From Lewinellaceae bacterium (GTDB lineage: Bacteria > Bacteroidota > Bacteroidia > Chitinophagales > Saprospiraceae): a DNA stretch of 64,000 nucleotides. The position numbers were made by a program, and so were the translations under genes. The number at the start of each line of letters is the position of its first letter. Position 1 is the stretch's first letter. Shown one piece after another: positions 9,793 to 17,918 of this stretch. The notes under the pieces are model-generated. The model saw nothing but the letters and a program-made list of their open reading frames with translations. It ran no database searches and was not told the DNA's origin. The stretch is from assembly GCA_020636325.1 (NCBI GenBank), contig JACJYC010000002.1:248001-312000 (forward strand). The letters run 5' to 3'.

Positions 9793-10989
9793 TCACCCAA
9801 CCGTCGCCTTGAACAACCGGCTCCCTTTCTTTCCCCTGATGCCGAATTCGGCGCCGAAAAAGGCAATGAACGCCTCCCCTTTGGCATAATCCCGGTTGCC
9901 TGCCGAAACGCTTCCTTCAAGTACAAGGTAAATAGCGGGTCCGCGAAAGAGGACTTCCTCCTGCAACTCGCCCGCCTTCAGATCAATCACGCTCAATGCA
10001 AAATCCGGCGCAGGAGTGGGATAAGCCGATTCGTGCTGACCGGCGTTCACGGCCTGGATCACCCTGGGTACAACCGGCTCAAATCCGAGATGGGCCAGCA
10101 ATTCCGGCACGTCGATATGCTTGGGCGTCAACCCGCCGCGGAAGACATTGTCCGAATTGGCCATCAGCTCCACGTTGACGCCTTCCAGGTACGCATGCGG
10201 GATGCCGGCATCCTGGTAAATGCCCTCGCCCGGGTACAGCCGGACCAGGTTGAAAAGGTAAATCGAGAAAATGCCGCGGTCGAAATGCCCCTCGCGGGTA
10301 TAATCCTCAAATGCCTGAAATGCCCAATAATCCGGATGGTCCTTTGAAACCGGCCCCCGGCGCACCTCCTGTTGAAGCCGGTGTTGGAGCGGCCCGAGCA
10401 TGCGGTCCACCTCTTCCTGCGGCATTTCCATGATATGGCGGTAAAGGGTACGGATATCGTGATTGACGAAAAACGGCGACAATGCCCGAAATTCGGACAC
10501 TTCCGACAGGATTTCGGCGATGGCCTTGTCAGTCTTGAACCCATGCAGCAACCAGAAATCGGTCAGCGCCACCATAGCCTCGGGCTTGTGGTTGTCGTCC
10601 TTGTAAATCCGGTTGGAAGCCTCCGGCGGGATGCCCTCCTCGTTTTCGCGCCGGAAACCCGCTTCAGCTTCGGCTTTGGTCGGATGCGCCTGAATGGACA
10701 ACATCTTCCTCACATCAAGCACCTTGAACAGGAACGGAAGCCGGTTGTGATAAGTTTTGGCCGTCGCAGGCCCGAGCAGCCCGCCGGGGTCTGCGGCAAT
10801 CAGCCGGTCCAGGTCCACTTCACCGGCATCGGTATGCACCTTGCTCATGCCCTTGGGATGGCTGCCGAGCCAGAGTTCGGCAAATGGTTTCAGATCGGGG
10901 TTGTCCGTCCCGAGCAGGGAAGGAATAAAACGGACCCCACCCCATTCGTAGCGCTGGATGAAACCGGTTATGGGTAATGGGTTCTTCAT
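9793..10989 (-). CDS. manA: Mannose-6-phosphate isomerase, class I
   Basis: 398 residues, about the usual length for class I phosphomannose isomerases. The enzyme interconverts mannose 6-phosphate and fructose 6-phosphate in the cytoplasm, feeding mannose use and GDP-mannose synthesis. Family marks are clear: an N-terminal ITGFIQRYEWGG, the zinc-site SIQAHP near residue 98 (normally QIHP), DNHKPE near 131, and the long conserved block beginning YPGEGIYQDAGIPHAYLEG with NVELMANSDNVFRGG after it near residues 255-290. The protein ends in the cupin-like fold with GEAFIAFFGAEF. It is monocistronic. A TAGCTTTG -7 element at 11015-11022 on the minus strand fits the ATG at 10989. Confidence 0.96.
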   Translation of the reverse strand: MKNPLPITGFIQRYEWGGVRFIPSLLGTDNPDLKPFAELWLGSHPKGMSKVHTDAGEVDLDRLIAADPGGLLGPATAKTYHNRLPFLFKVLDVRKMLSIQAHPTKAEAEAGFRRENEEGIPPEASNRIYKDDNHKPEAMVALTDFWLLHGFKTDKAIAEILSEVSEFRALSPFFVNHDIRTLYRHIMEMPQEEVDRMLGPLQHRLQQEVRRGPVSKDHPDYWAFQAFEDYTREGHFDRGIFSIYLFNLVRLYPGEGIYQDAGIPHAYLEGVNVELMANSDNVFRGGLTPKHIDVPELLAHLGFEPVVPRVIQAVNAGQHESAYPTPAPDFALSVIDLKAGELQEEVLFRGPAIYLVLEGSVSAGNRDYAKGEAFIAFFGAEFGIRGKKGSRLFKATVG

Positions 10990-11014
10990 AAGAATATTGT
11001 GTGAGTTATGCCGG

Positions 11015-11022
11015 CAAAGCTA
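11015..11022 (-). promoter_or_regulatory. -7 element of manA
   Basis: TAGCTTTG on the minus strand, matching the Bacteroidota TAnnTTTG box, 25 bases before the manA ATG. No TTG lies at the expected upstream distance. Confidence 0.45.
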
Positions 11023-11063
11023 AGGACCCGGGCTCCAAACCGGCTAAAATCCGCACTGTTTTT

Positions 11064-11096
11064 TTGTTCTGAATAGCCTGATAAGCTTTACCTTTC
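11064..11096 (+). promoter_or_regulatory. Promoter of the VOC gene
   Basis: TTG at 11064-11066, 22 bases, then TACCTTTC at 11089-11096, a near match to TAnnTTTG. The ATG follows at 11110. It diverges from the manA -7 box. Confidence 0.45.
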
Positions 11097-11109
11097 GGCA
11101 AAAATCACC

Positions 11110-11481
11110 ATGCTGCGCAAATTGACGCCCATGCTCGAAACCCCGGACCTGGCGGAAACGATCTCCTTTTATACGGAGGTCCTGGGGTTCTCCTGCAACA
11201 ACCGTTCGGATGAAATGGGGTGGGCGCACCTCAGCAAGGATGAAGCGGAGATCATGTTCTCATTGCCCAACGCACACAGGAATATCCCGCAACCCATCAT
11301 GAGCGGATCCTTGTACCTGTACACCGATCAGGTAGAGGCCCTGTGGGATAACCTGAAAGACCGATGCGCCATCTGCTACCCCCTCGAAACATTTGAATAC
11401 GGCATGCGCGAATTCGCCGTCTTTGACAATAACGGCTACCTCCTCCAGTTCGGCCAGGACATCACCGATCAACCAGAATAA
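11110..11481 (+). CDS. VOC (glyoxalase/bleomycin-resistance fold) protein
   Basis: 123 residues, one vicinal-oxygen-chelate unit. The start LTPMLETPDLAETISFYTEVLGF is the standard first beta-alpha unit of the family, and the end EFAVFDNNGYLLQFGQ is the standard closing strand with a metal-ligand-type E/Q position. Members are metal-dependent lyases, dioxygenases or drug-binding resistance proteins; the sequence does not tell which, and no substrate can be named. It lies between manA and cutC and is separated from cutC by tandem repeats, so it is probably its own transcript. Confidence 0.9.
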   Translation: MLRKLTPMLETPDLAETISFYTEVLGFSCNNRSDEMGWAHLSKDEAEIMFSLPNAHRNIPQPIMSGSLYLYTDQVEALWDNLKDRCAICYPLETFEYGMREFAVFDNNGYLLQFGQDITDQPE

Positions 11482-11520
11482 ACCCGCTTCCCCCACCGCC
11501 TATGGCGGACAGAGCCATAT

Positions 11521-11600
11521 CATAAACAACCATAAACCACAATAACCCATCATAAACCACAACAAACCATCATAAACCACAACAAACCAAAATAACCCAT
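11521..11600 (+). repeat. 20-bp tandem repeat running into the cutC start
   Basis: Three full 20-base units begin at 11531, 11551 and 11571 (consensus CATAAACCACAACAAACCAT), with partial units at 11521 and 11591. The last partial unit ends in the cutC ATG itself (11599). The tract has almost no guanine and forms the cutC leader. Copy-number change here would alter the leader length. Confidence 0.85.
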
Positions 11601-12276
11601 GAACACCCTCGAAATCTGCTGCGACAGCCTGACTTCCGCACTCGCAGCCCAGGCCGGCGGCGCAGACCGCATCGAACTCTGTTCCGCCCTTTCACTGGAC
11701 GGACTGACCCCGAGCGCAGGGCTCCTGGCTGAGGTCAACAAACACCTGACCATCCCCGTCTTCGTAATGATCAGGCCAAGAGGCGGCGATTTCTGTTACA
11801 CCGAAGACGAGCTCCTGGTCATGCTGGCCGATATCCGGCTGGCCAAAGAACTCGGCGCCGACGGCATCGTATCCGGTCCGCTCGCCGCCGACGGCAGGGT
11901 CGATGTGCGCCGGACCAGGCAACTGCTGGCTGCCGCCTCACCCCTGCCCTTCACTTTTCACAAGGCCTTCGACCGGACACCCGATCTTTTGGAAGCGCTT
12001 TCCACCCTCAAAGACCTCGGCGTGGACAGGATACTAACCTCCGGAGGCGCCGAAACCGCCCTGGCTGGAAAAGCCCTCCTCGGACAATTGCAGGACCGGG
12101 CCGGCGACCGGCTCCGGATCATGGCCGGCGGCGGCGTGCGCTCGGGCAACCTGGCTGAATTAACGGCTATGGGCAACCTCCTCGAGTTTCATTCGTCCGC
12201 CCGCGGTAAAAACGGGCATGAGACGGAAGCCCGGGAAGTAGCGGCCCTGAAGGCGCTTTTGTCCGAAAAGCAATGA
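11599..12276 (+). CDS. cutC: CutC-family TIM-barrel protein
   Basis: 225 residues. The N-terminal LEICCDSLTSALAAQAGGADRIELC, the MIRPRGGDFCY motif near residue 57 and the closing IMAGGGVRSGN are signatures of CutC. The family was named for copper homeostasis in E. coli, but that role has been questioned and the true reaction is not known; it is a cytoplasmic TIM-barrel. E. coli CutC is 248 residues, so this is a compact member. The start is fixed by the repeat tract that ends in the ATG; no clear Shine-Dalgarno is present. The next gene has its own promoter 75 bases downstream. Confidence 0.95.
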   Translation: MNTLEICCDSLTSALAAQAGGADRIELCSALSLDGLTPSAGLLAEVNKHLTIPVFVMIRPRGGDFCYTEDELLVMLADIRLAKELGADGIVSGPLAADGRVDVRRTRQLLAAASPLPFTFHKAFDRTPDLLEALSTLKDLGVDRILTSGGAETALAGKALLGQLQDRAGDRLRIMAGGGVRSGNLAELTAMGNLLEFHSSARGKNGHETEAREVAALKALLSEKQ

Positions 12277-12350
12277 TCCGGATTTTGAACCGTCAAAAGT
12301 GAGCCGGACGGCAGAACCCGCCTCCCGGCAGGGCGCAACATTAATTTCCC

Positions 12351-12358
12351 TATCTTTG
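12351..12358 (+). promoter_or_regulatory. -7 element before the lipid synthase gene
   Basis: TATCTTTG, an exact TAnnTTTG box, 33 bases before the ATG at 12392. It rules out the upstream in-frame ATG at 12299 as the start. Confidence 0.6.
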
Positions 12359-12391
12359 CCCGGTTATCTGTTTCGGCACAAAGCCTGTTGC

Positions 12392-13138
12392 ATGATTTTA
12401 ACATCATTGGCCAAAGCCCGCGCAAAGGGTGAAAAAAAACTTGCGGTCCTCCTGGATCCGGACAAACAATCGGAAGGAAGTCTGGAACGGACAATCTCGC
12501 TGTCCATAGAAGCCGGCGTGGATTTCTTTTTCATCGGCGGCAGTTTGCTGCTGCACGACCGGTTGGAGGCGTGCCTGGTTCGCCTGGGCGCCTTGAGCGC
12601 TATCCCCCGGATTTTATTCCCGGGCAACGTCCTCCAGGTCAGCCGGGAAGCGGAGGCCATTCTGCTGTTGTCCCTGATCTCCGGACGAAATCCGGACCTG
12701 CTGATCGGCCAGCACGTGATTGCGGCCCCGTACCTCAAAGAGAGCGGGCTGGAAATTCTGCCCACAGGTTATCTGCTGATCGACGGCGGCAGTCCCACTT
12801 CGGTGAGCTATATGAGCAACACGATCCCCATCCCGGCCAACAAACCGGATATCGCGCGCTGTACCGCCATGGCCGGCGAAATGCTGGGGCTCAGGCTGAT
12901 GTACCTGGATGCCGGAAGCGGTGCCCGTAATCCGGTCCCGGAGGCCATGATCCGGGCAGTCCGATCGGAAATCGGCGTGCCCCTGATCGTAGGCGGAGGT
13001 ATCCGCATACCCGAACAGGCCATGGCCGCGGTCAGCGCGGGTGCAGACCTGATCGTCATCGGAAACGCGGTTGAACAATCACCCCAGTTGATCCTCGAGA
13101 TGGCGGAAGCGATCGGCATCCGGCGGCAAGTTCGGTAA
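12392..13138 (+). CDS. Geranylgeranylglyceryl-phosphate synthase family, group II
   Basis: 248 residues from ATG 12392, chosen because the -7 box at 12351 lies between it and the earlier in-frame ATG. The TIM-barrel signatures are clear: KLAVLLDPDK at the start, FIGGSLL, ILFPGNVLQVS, YLLIDGGSPTSVSYMSNT near residues 130-147, YLDAGSGA and PLIVGGGIR with a phosphate-binding VIGNAVE near the end. The family joins a long isoprenyl diphosphate to sn-glycerol 1-phosphate, the first step of archaeal ether lipids. Bacteroidota carry group II members whose lipid product in the cell is not settled. No glycerol-1-phosphate dehydrogenase gene is in the window. Confidence 0.92.
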   Translation: MILTSLAKARAKGEKKLAVLLDPDKQSEGSLERTISLSIEAGVDFFFIGGSLLLHDRLEACLVRLGALSAIPRILFPGNVLQVSREAEAILLLSLISGRNPDLLIGQHVIAAPYLKESGLEILPTGYLLIDGGSPTSVSYMSNTIPIPANKPDIARCTAMAGEMLGLRLMYLDAGSGARNPVPEAMIRAVRSEIGVPLIVGGGIRIPEQAMAAVSAGADLIVIGNAVEQSPQLILEMAEAIGIRRQVR

Positions 13139-13330
13139 TCCCGGCGACCAGCCTGTTCATATTTGCTGCTCCCTGAAATTTTCCTGTTTCCAAGTATCGG
13201 AATTCCTTTGTAGCTTCGCTTGGCGTTATCCTCCCGAACGCCGGATAAGACCATCTTGCACCTTGCTTTATATCCTCGAAGTAGAACAGCTCTGGTACCG
13301 TGTTATTTTATAACCTACACCGCTTTACGC

Positions 13331-15850
13331 ATGAAATGGAAAAAATTTGCCCTCTTTACCGCCCTGCTGCTTTCAGTTTTCCAATCCGGAGCAGGGCAAG
13401 GCTCGGTCGCTTTTCAGTGGAGCGAGGTCATGCTCGACGCCATCCGCAAGGATTTTGCAAGACCGACCGTGCACGCCCGGAATTTATTCCACGTATCCAT
13501 GGCCATGTACGATGCCTGGGCCGCGTATGATACCGAGGCCAGAACCGTATTCCTGGGTAATACCCTGGGGCAATACCACTGCGATTTCGCCGGTGTACCG
13601 GCGCCCGCGGATACCCTGGCCGCCCGGGAAAAAGCCATCAGCTATGCGGTATACCGCCTGTTGAAGCACCGTTTTGCCAATTCACCGGGCGTAGCGGTTA
13701 CCTATGCCGAGATCGACGCCAAGATGACGGAACTGGGTTACGACCCCAACATCATATCAACGGATTATGCTTCCGGCGATCCGGCCGCGCTGGGCAATTA
13801 TATCGCCGAACAGATCATCCAATTCGGATTTCAGGACGGCTCCAACGAACAGGATGTCTACGCCAACCAATACTACGAACCGGTCAACCCGCCGCTCGTG
13901 ATGGCGTTCCCCGGAAATCCCACCCTGGCAGACCCCAACCGCTGGCAACCCCTGACCTTGTCCGTCTTCATCGATCAGAACGGCAATGTGATCCCCATCA
14001 ATACGCCGCCCTTCCTGAGTCCGGAATGGGGCCAGGTCGTGCCGTTCTCCCTGAAGCCCGAAGACCGCACGATCTATAACCGCGACGGATTCGACTACTG
14101 GGTTTATCACGATCCGGGCCCTCCGCCCTACATCGATACCTCCGCAGTCGGGGGGATCTCCGAAGAATACAAATGGACCTTCTGCCTGGTGGCCTGCTGG
14201 TCGTCCCACCTGGATGCAACCGACACTACCATGTGGGATATTTCTCCGGGCGCTTCCGGAAATATTCAGCACTATCCTGAGTCGCTGGCGGAATATCACG
14301 ACTTCTACAACCTCCTGGAAGGCGGCGATCCGGGTGAAGGACGGGCGCTCAACCCCAAAACAGGCCAGCCTTATGCCCCCCAAATGGTTCGCCGGGGGGA
14401 TTATGCCCGGGTCCTGGCCGAGTTCTGGGCGGACGGCCCGAATTCGGAAACGCCTCCGGGGCACTGGTTCACCATCCTGAATTATGTCAATTCACGGCCC
14501 CAGCTGGTGCGCAGGTTCGGCGGCAAAGGCCCGGTTCTGGACCCCCTGGAATGGGATGTAAAAACCTACCTGACCCTCGGCGGCGCGCTGCACGATGTCG
14601 CCATATCGGCATGGGGCATCAAAGGCTGGTACGATTATATCCGGCCCGTTTCGGCGATCCGCTCCATGGCTGACCGCGGCCAGAGTTCCGACCCCGGCCT
14701 GCCGTCCTATCACCCGGGCGGGATCACCTTGATACCCGGCTATATCGAATTGGTATACGAGGGCGACCCCCTGGCCGGTCAGAACAATGTCAATGTCGGC
14801 AAGATCAAGCTGAAGGCCTGGCGGGGCCCTGATTACATCAACAACCCCGTAACCGATGTTGCAGGTGTGGGTTGGATATTGGCCGAAAACTGGTGGCCTT
14901 ACCAGCGGCCTTCCTTCGTTACGCCGCCTTTTGCCGGGTATATTTCAGGCCACTCGACGTATTCGCGCGCCGGCGCCGTGGTATTGACCGAGCTGACAGG
15001 CGACCCCTATTTTCCCGGCGGGATGGGCGAATTTCCGGCGCCGCAGAACCAGTATCTGGTATTTGAAGACGGCCCCAGCCAGGACATCACCCTGCAGTGG
15101 GCTACCTACCAGGACGCATCCGACCAATGCAGCCTTTCCAGGATCTGGGGCGGCATCCACCCGCCCGCCGACGATATCCCCGGGCGTTTTATCGGGCAGG
15201 AAATCGGAGAAGAGGCGTTCAGCTATGCGCGCACTTTCTTTTATACCGACGCCGATGAGGACGGCTTTTACAGCTATGAAGACTGCGACGACAACAATCC
15301 GGCCATCTACCCGGGAGCGGCTGAAGGTTGCGACGGACTGGACAACGACTGCAATAACCTGATCGATGACGGACTGGCCATACAAACCTATTTCGCAGAT
15401 GCCGATCATGACTCTTACGGCGACGCCGCGGTTTCGATCGATACCTGCGGGACAGAACCGCCGGCAGGCTATGTTTTGAATGACCTCGATTGCGACGATA
15501 CCAACCCATTGATTAACCCGGGCATGACAGAGATTCTGGACAGCCTCGACAACAACTGCGACGGCCAGATCGACGAAGGGCTTGTCGCCGTAAAAGAACC
15601 GCAGTCCGATCCGGTCCGGATCTTCCCGAACCCGGCACGGGACCAGATCACGGTCATGCACCCCACCGCAAACGGGCTCAAGGCCCGGCTGATCGGTACC
15701 GACGGCCATGCGCTGCGCGATTACGACCTGGTCTTAGTGAGCGGCAAGGCTGTCATTTCCCTTTCCGACATTCCCCCGGGCGTCTATATCCTGACGTTGA
15801 CGGATATGACCGGCGATCATCGATGGGTGGAAAGGATCGTGAAGATCTGA
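13331..15850 (+). CDS. Vanadium-haloperoxidase/PAP2-like secreted protein with MopE repeats and T9SS tail
   Basis: 839 residues from ATG 13331, where a signal peptide begins (MKWKKFALFTALLLSVF). Residues about 30-620 carry vanadium-dependent haloperoxidase/PAP2 marks: YIRPVSAIR near 435, PPFAGYISGHSTYSRAG near 531 with the SGHS histidine, and SRIWGGIHPPADD near 603. Two MopE-like metal-binding units follow (DEDGFYSYEDCDDNNPAIYPG near 640 and a second near 700-750), each ending D-N-D/N-C-x-x-x-I-D-D/E-G. The end (VRIFPNPARDQITV onward) is a type A T9SS sorting domain. Inference: an outer-surface or released halide- or phosphate-type enzyme; true haloperoxidase activity cannot be read from the sequence. 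An upstream in-frame start at 13220 would lose the signal peptide and was rejected. Confidence 0.9.
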   Translation: MKWKKFALFTALLLSVFQSGAGQGSVAFQWSEVMLDAIRKDFARPTVHARNLFHVSMAMYDAWAAYDTEARTVFLGNTLGQYHCDFAGVPAPADTLAAREKAISYAVYRLLKHRFANSPGVAVTYAEIDAKMTELGYDPNIISTDYASGDPAALGNYIAEQIIQFGFQDGSNEQDVYANQYYEPVNPPLVMAFPGNPTLADPNRWQPLTLSVFIDQNGNVIPINTPPFLSPEWGQVVPFSLKPEDRTIYNRDGFDYWVYHDPGPPPYIDTSAVGGISEEYKWTFCLVACWSSHLDATDTTMWDISPGASGNIQHYPESLAEYHDFYNLLEGGDPGEGRALNPKTGQPYAPQMVRRGDYARVLAEFWADGPNSETPPGHWFTILNYVNSRPQLVRRFGGKGPVLDPLEWDVKTYLTLGGALHDVAISAWGIKGWYDYIRPVSAIRSMADRGQSSDPGLPSYHPGGITLIPGYIELVYEGDPLAGQNNVNVGKIKLKAWRGPDYINNPVTDVAGVGWILAENWWPYQRPSFVTPPFAGYISGHSTYSRAGAVVLTELTGDPYFPGGMGEFPAPQNQYLVFEDGPSQDITLQWATYQDASDQCSLSRIWGGIHPPADDIPGRFIGQEIGEEAFSYARTFFYTDADEDGFYSYEDCDDNNPAIYPGAAEGCDGLDNDCNNLIDDGLAIQTYFADADHDSYGDAAVSIDTCGTEPPAGYVLNDLDCDDTNPLINPGMTEILDSLDNNCDGQIDEGLVAVKEPQSDPVRIFPNPARDQITVMHPTANGLKARLIGTDGHALRDYDLVLVSGKAVISLSDIPPGVYILTLTDMTGDHRWVERIVKI

Positions 15851-15922
15851 CAAGCCTTGGCTTGAAGATCGCGGATTACGCATTTTCGGACCGCCGGAAT
15901 GCGTAATCCGGATTATTCGGGG

Positions 15923-15930
15923 TATATTTG
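15923..15930 (+). promoter_or_regulatory. -7 element of the effector-associated-domain operon
   Basis: TATATTTG, an exact TAnnTTTG box, 23 bases before the ATG at 15953. It supports that start over the in-frame ATG at 15899. Confidence 0.55.
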
Positions 15931-15952
15931 TCTGGAATCCAATCTTTTATTT

Positions 15953-16867
15953 ATGGATGCTGCGGCTTTCAAGGAAAAGCTCCAACAACTTGTCGCCGGC
16001 GATCAGCTCAGCGAGGCCGCAGAGGCATTGGCCGGATTCTGGAAAAAGAAACACGCCGGTCTGGAAGCGCTGGCGCTGGCCCAGCTGCGCCGGCTCAAAA
16101 CCCTGCAAACCGAACAGCGCAAAGGCACGGTCAGCGACAACGACGCGTTTGTGGAGCGGGCCAAAGTTACGGATGCCCTCCTGCTGATCATCGGCCAGAC
16201 GGACGCCGGCAAACCAACCGTGCCGGAAGCATTAAAAGCCTACCTGCCGCCCAAACCTGCCTTTCAACCGGTTATGCTGGTTCTTATTGCCGCATTTTTT
16301 ATGGCGGTGGCCTTTATAACCTATCGCGCCTTTTTCACCGGGCCGGAAGACTTTACCCTCGCCCTCAATTTCATGGAATCCGGCGATGAAAGTAAATTGG
16401 TCAACCAGGGAAAAGCCCGGATCATCCTCGGCAGTCGCCCGATGGACGTAAAAGCCATCAATGCGGAAGGCCGGATCTTTTACGAACAGATTCCCGCTTC
16501 GGCACTCAATGATTCCGTCCGGGTGGTCGTTATAGATATGCCCTACCGGGTGACCGGGCAATCGGCCTACACCGCCGCAAAAAGCCGGTCCATTGCCGTC
16601 AGCCTGGAGCCCGTACAGGATACGCTCAGCTGGCGGGGGACGGTAATTGACGCCGGAGGAAAGCCCATTGAACACGCAGTCATTGACGTGGAAAACGGCC
16701 TCGCAAAAGGGCAGACCGATGCGATGGGACATTTTCGCATCGCGGTGCCCGGCAAGGCCGGCGACCAGGTGCAGACGGTTGTCCTGCTGAACGGAAAGGT
16801 GGTCAGAAATGCCCGCTTCACTTTATCGGAAACCGCGCCTCCTACCATAGTTTTAGACGACGAATGA
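15953..16867 (+). CDS. Membrane protein with effector-associated-domain-like N-terminus and carboxypeptidase-regulatory-like C-terminus
   Basis: 304 residues from ATG 15953. Residues 1-85 are helical and fit the pattern of a Death-like effector-associated domain: KEKLQQLVAGDQLSEAAEAL, then a leucine/alanine-rich helix with LRRLKTLQTEQRKGTVS and a final helix with LLLIIGQ. One membrane segment follows (about 107-129). The part beyond it ends in a carboxypeptidase-D-regulatory-like beta fold (WRGTVIDAGGKPIEHAVIDVENG). With the helical domain inside and the beta fold in the periplasm it could pass a signal or anchor a complex; this is inference. Effector-associated domains are known from bacterial conflict and signalling systems. 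It leads a three-gene unit; the next start is 6 bases after its stop. Confidence 0.75.
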   Translation: MDAAAFKEKLQQLVAGDQLSEAAEALAGFWKKKHAGLEALALAQLRRLKTLQTEQRKGTVSDNDAFVERAKVTDALLLIIGQTDAGKPTVPEALKAYLPPKPAFQPVMLVLIAAFFMAVAFITYRAFFTGPEDFTLALNFMESGDESKLVNQGKARIILGSRPMDVKAINAEGRIFYEQIPASALNDSVRVVVIDMPYRVTGQSAYTAAKSRSIAVSLEPVQDTLSWRGTVIDAGGKPIEHAVIDVENGLAKGQTDAMGHFRIAVPGKAGDQVQTVVLLNGKVVRNARFTLSETAPPTIVLDDE

Positions 16868-16873
16868 CCTCGA

Positions 16874-17908
16874 ATGATGAAAAAATGGTTCTTATCGGCC
16901 TTGTTGTTGATCCCCCTGCTCGCCTATAGCCAGGAGGTGATCTTTTCCGGCCGGATCGTCGACGCGGCAACCGGCGCCGGCGTATCGGGCATCCGTGTGC
17001 GGATTCTGGACCAGGGGGAAGGCGTTACCGACGACGACGGCATCTTCCGGATTCCGCTCAAAAAGGGCACGACCGAGGTCCAGGTGGAACTGTCAAAAGA
17101 ATGGACGGTGCAATACCCACGCGAGGGAAAAGCCCTGGTGCCGCTGTCGAGCGAGGCCCGGATAGAATTTGAGGTCAAACGCCTGCGATCGGAAAACGCC
17201 CTGCTGCTCAAAGAAGTTGAACGCCTTAAAAACGAGGGCAGGCTCAAGTCGGCTCAGATCGATTCCCTCCGCCAGGTATTGGAAGATTCTGCTGCCGTTT
17301 TTCAGGAGCGGATAGCGCTTAAAACCGGCATTTATCAGGATTCCCTCCGGAAATCTGCCGCCGAAAACGAAGCGCTTCGCCTCAAGCTGTCCGAACTTAC
17401 CGGGCAGCTGGAACAAACGTTCATCCGGCGAAACCGGGCGGAGGCCCGAGGGCTGATCTCCTCCGAATTGCTGGCTTATCTGGACCGCCTCAAGGACCTG
17501 CGCGACTTCCTGCCGCATATCCGCGACGTCTTTCTGGACAACCGGGCTTCCGAAAATTTCAACAAGATCGTCACCCGGTACAATGCCGCCCGCGAACCGG
17601 TCAATGACAACCGGGAGGCCAGGCTGGCCGCCGCGCGCCTGTACTGGCCGGATGAATTGACGGAGGACGAACTGGAAGAAGCCTATGATCTGGTTCTGAC
17701 CGACATCCACCAACGCATCATTCTGCCCCTGAACGACGAACTGGTAGCGCATATCCGCGCAGCCGCCACAGGGAAAACGCCCCGGGTAGCCGCTTCAAAG
17801 AACGCCGGAAAAGCAGCGGACGCCGCCGTCAAAACCCTGGAATATCCCATATCCCTGCTGGAACAAAAGATCAGGGAAGTAAATACCCGGTTGAAAAGTA
17901 ACCGATAA
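16874..17908 (+). CDS. Exported coiled-coil protein with carboxypeptidase-regulatory-like domain
   Basis: 344 residues with a signal peptide (MMKKWFLSALLLIPLLAYSQ). Residues 21-75 form a carboxypeptidase-regulatory-like fold (FSGRIVDAATGAGVSGIRVRI...DDDGIFRIPL), the same kind of domain as at the end of the preceding protein. Residues about 95-190 are a heptad-rich coiled coil, followed by a helical part with many acidic and basic residues and an alanine/lysine-rich tail. ATG 16877 is an equally possible start. Periplasmic by its signal. Shared domain type and the 6-base gap suggest it binds or works with the upstream membrane protein. No enzymatic motif is visible. Confidence 0.85.
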   Translation: MMKKWFLSALLLIPLLAYSQEVIFSGRIVDAATGAGVSGIRVRILDQGEGVTDDDGIFRIPLKKGTTEVQVELSKEWTVQYPREGKALVPLSSEARIEFEVKRLRSENALLLKEVERLKNEGRLKSAQIDSLRQVLEDSAAVFQERIALKTGIYQDSLRKSAAENEALRLKLSELTGQLEQTFIRRNRAEARGLISSELLAYLDRLKDLRDFLPHIRDVFLDNRASENFNKIVTRYNAAREPVNDNREARLAAARLYWPDELTEDELEEAYDLVLTDIHQRIILPLNDELVAHIRAAATGKTPRVAASKNAGKAADAAVKTLEYPISLLEQKIREVNTRLKSNR

Positions 17909-17918
17909 ACCGATTCAT

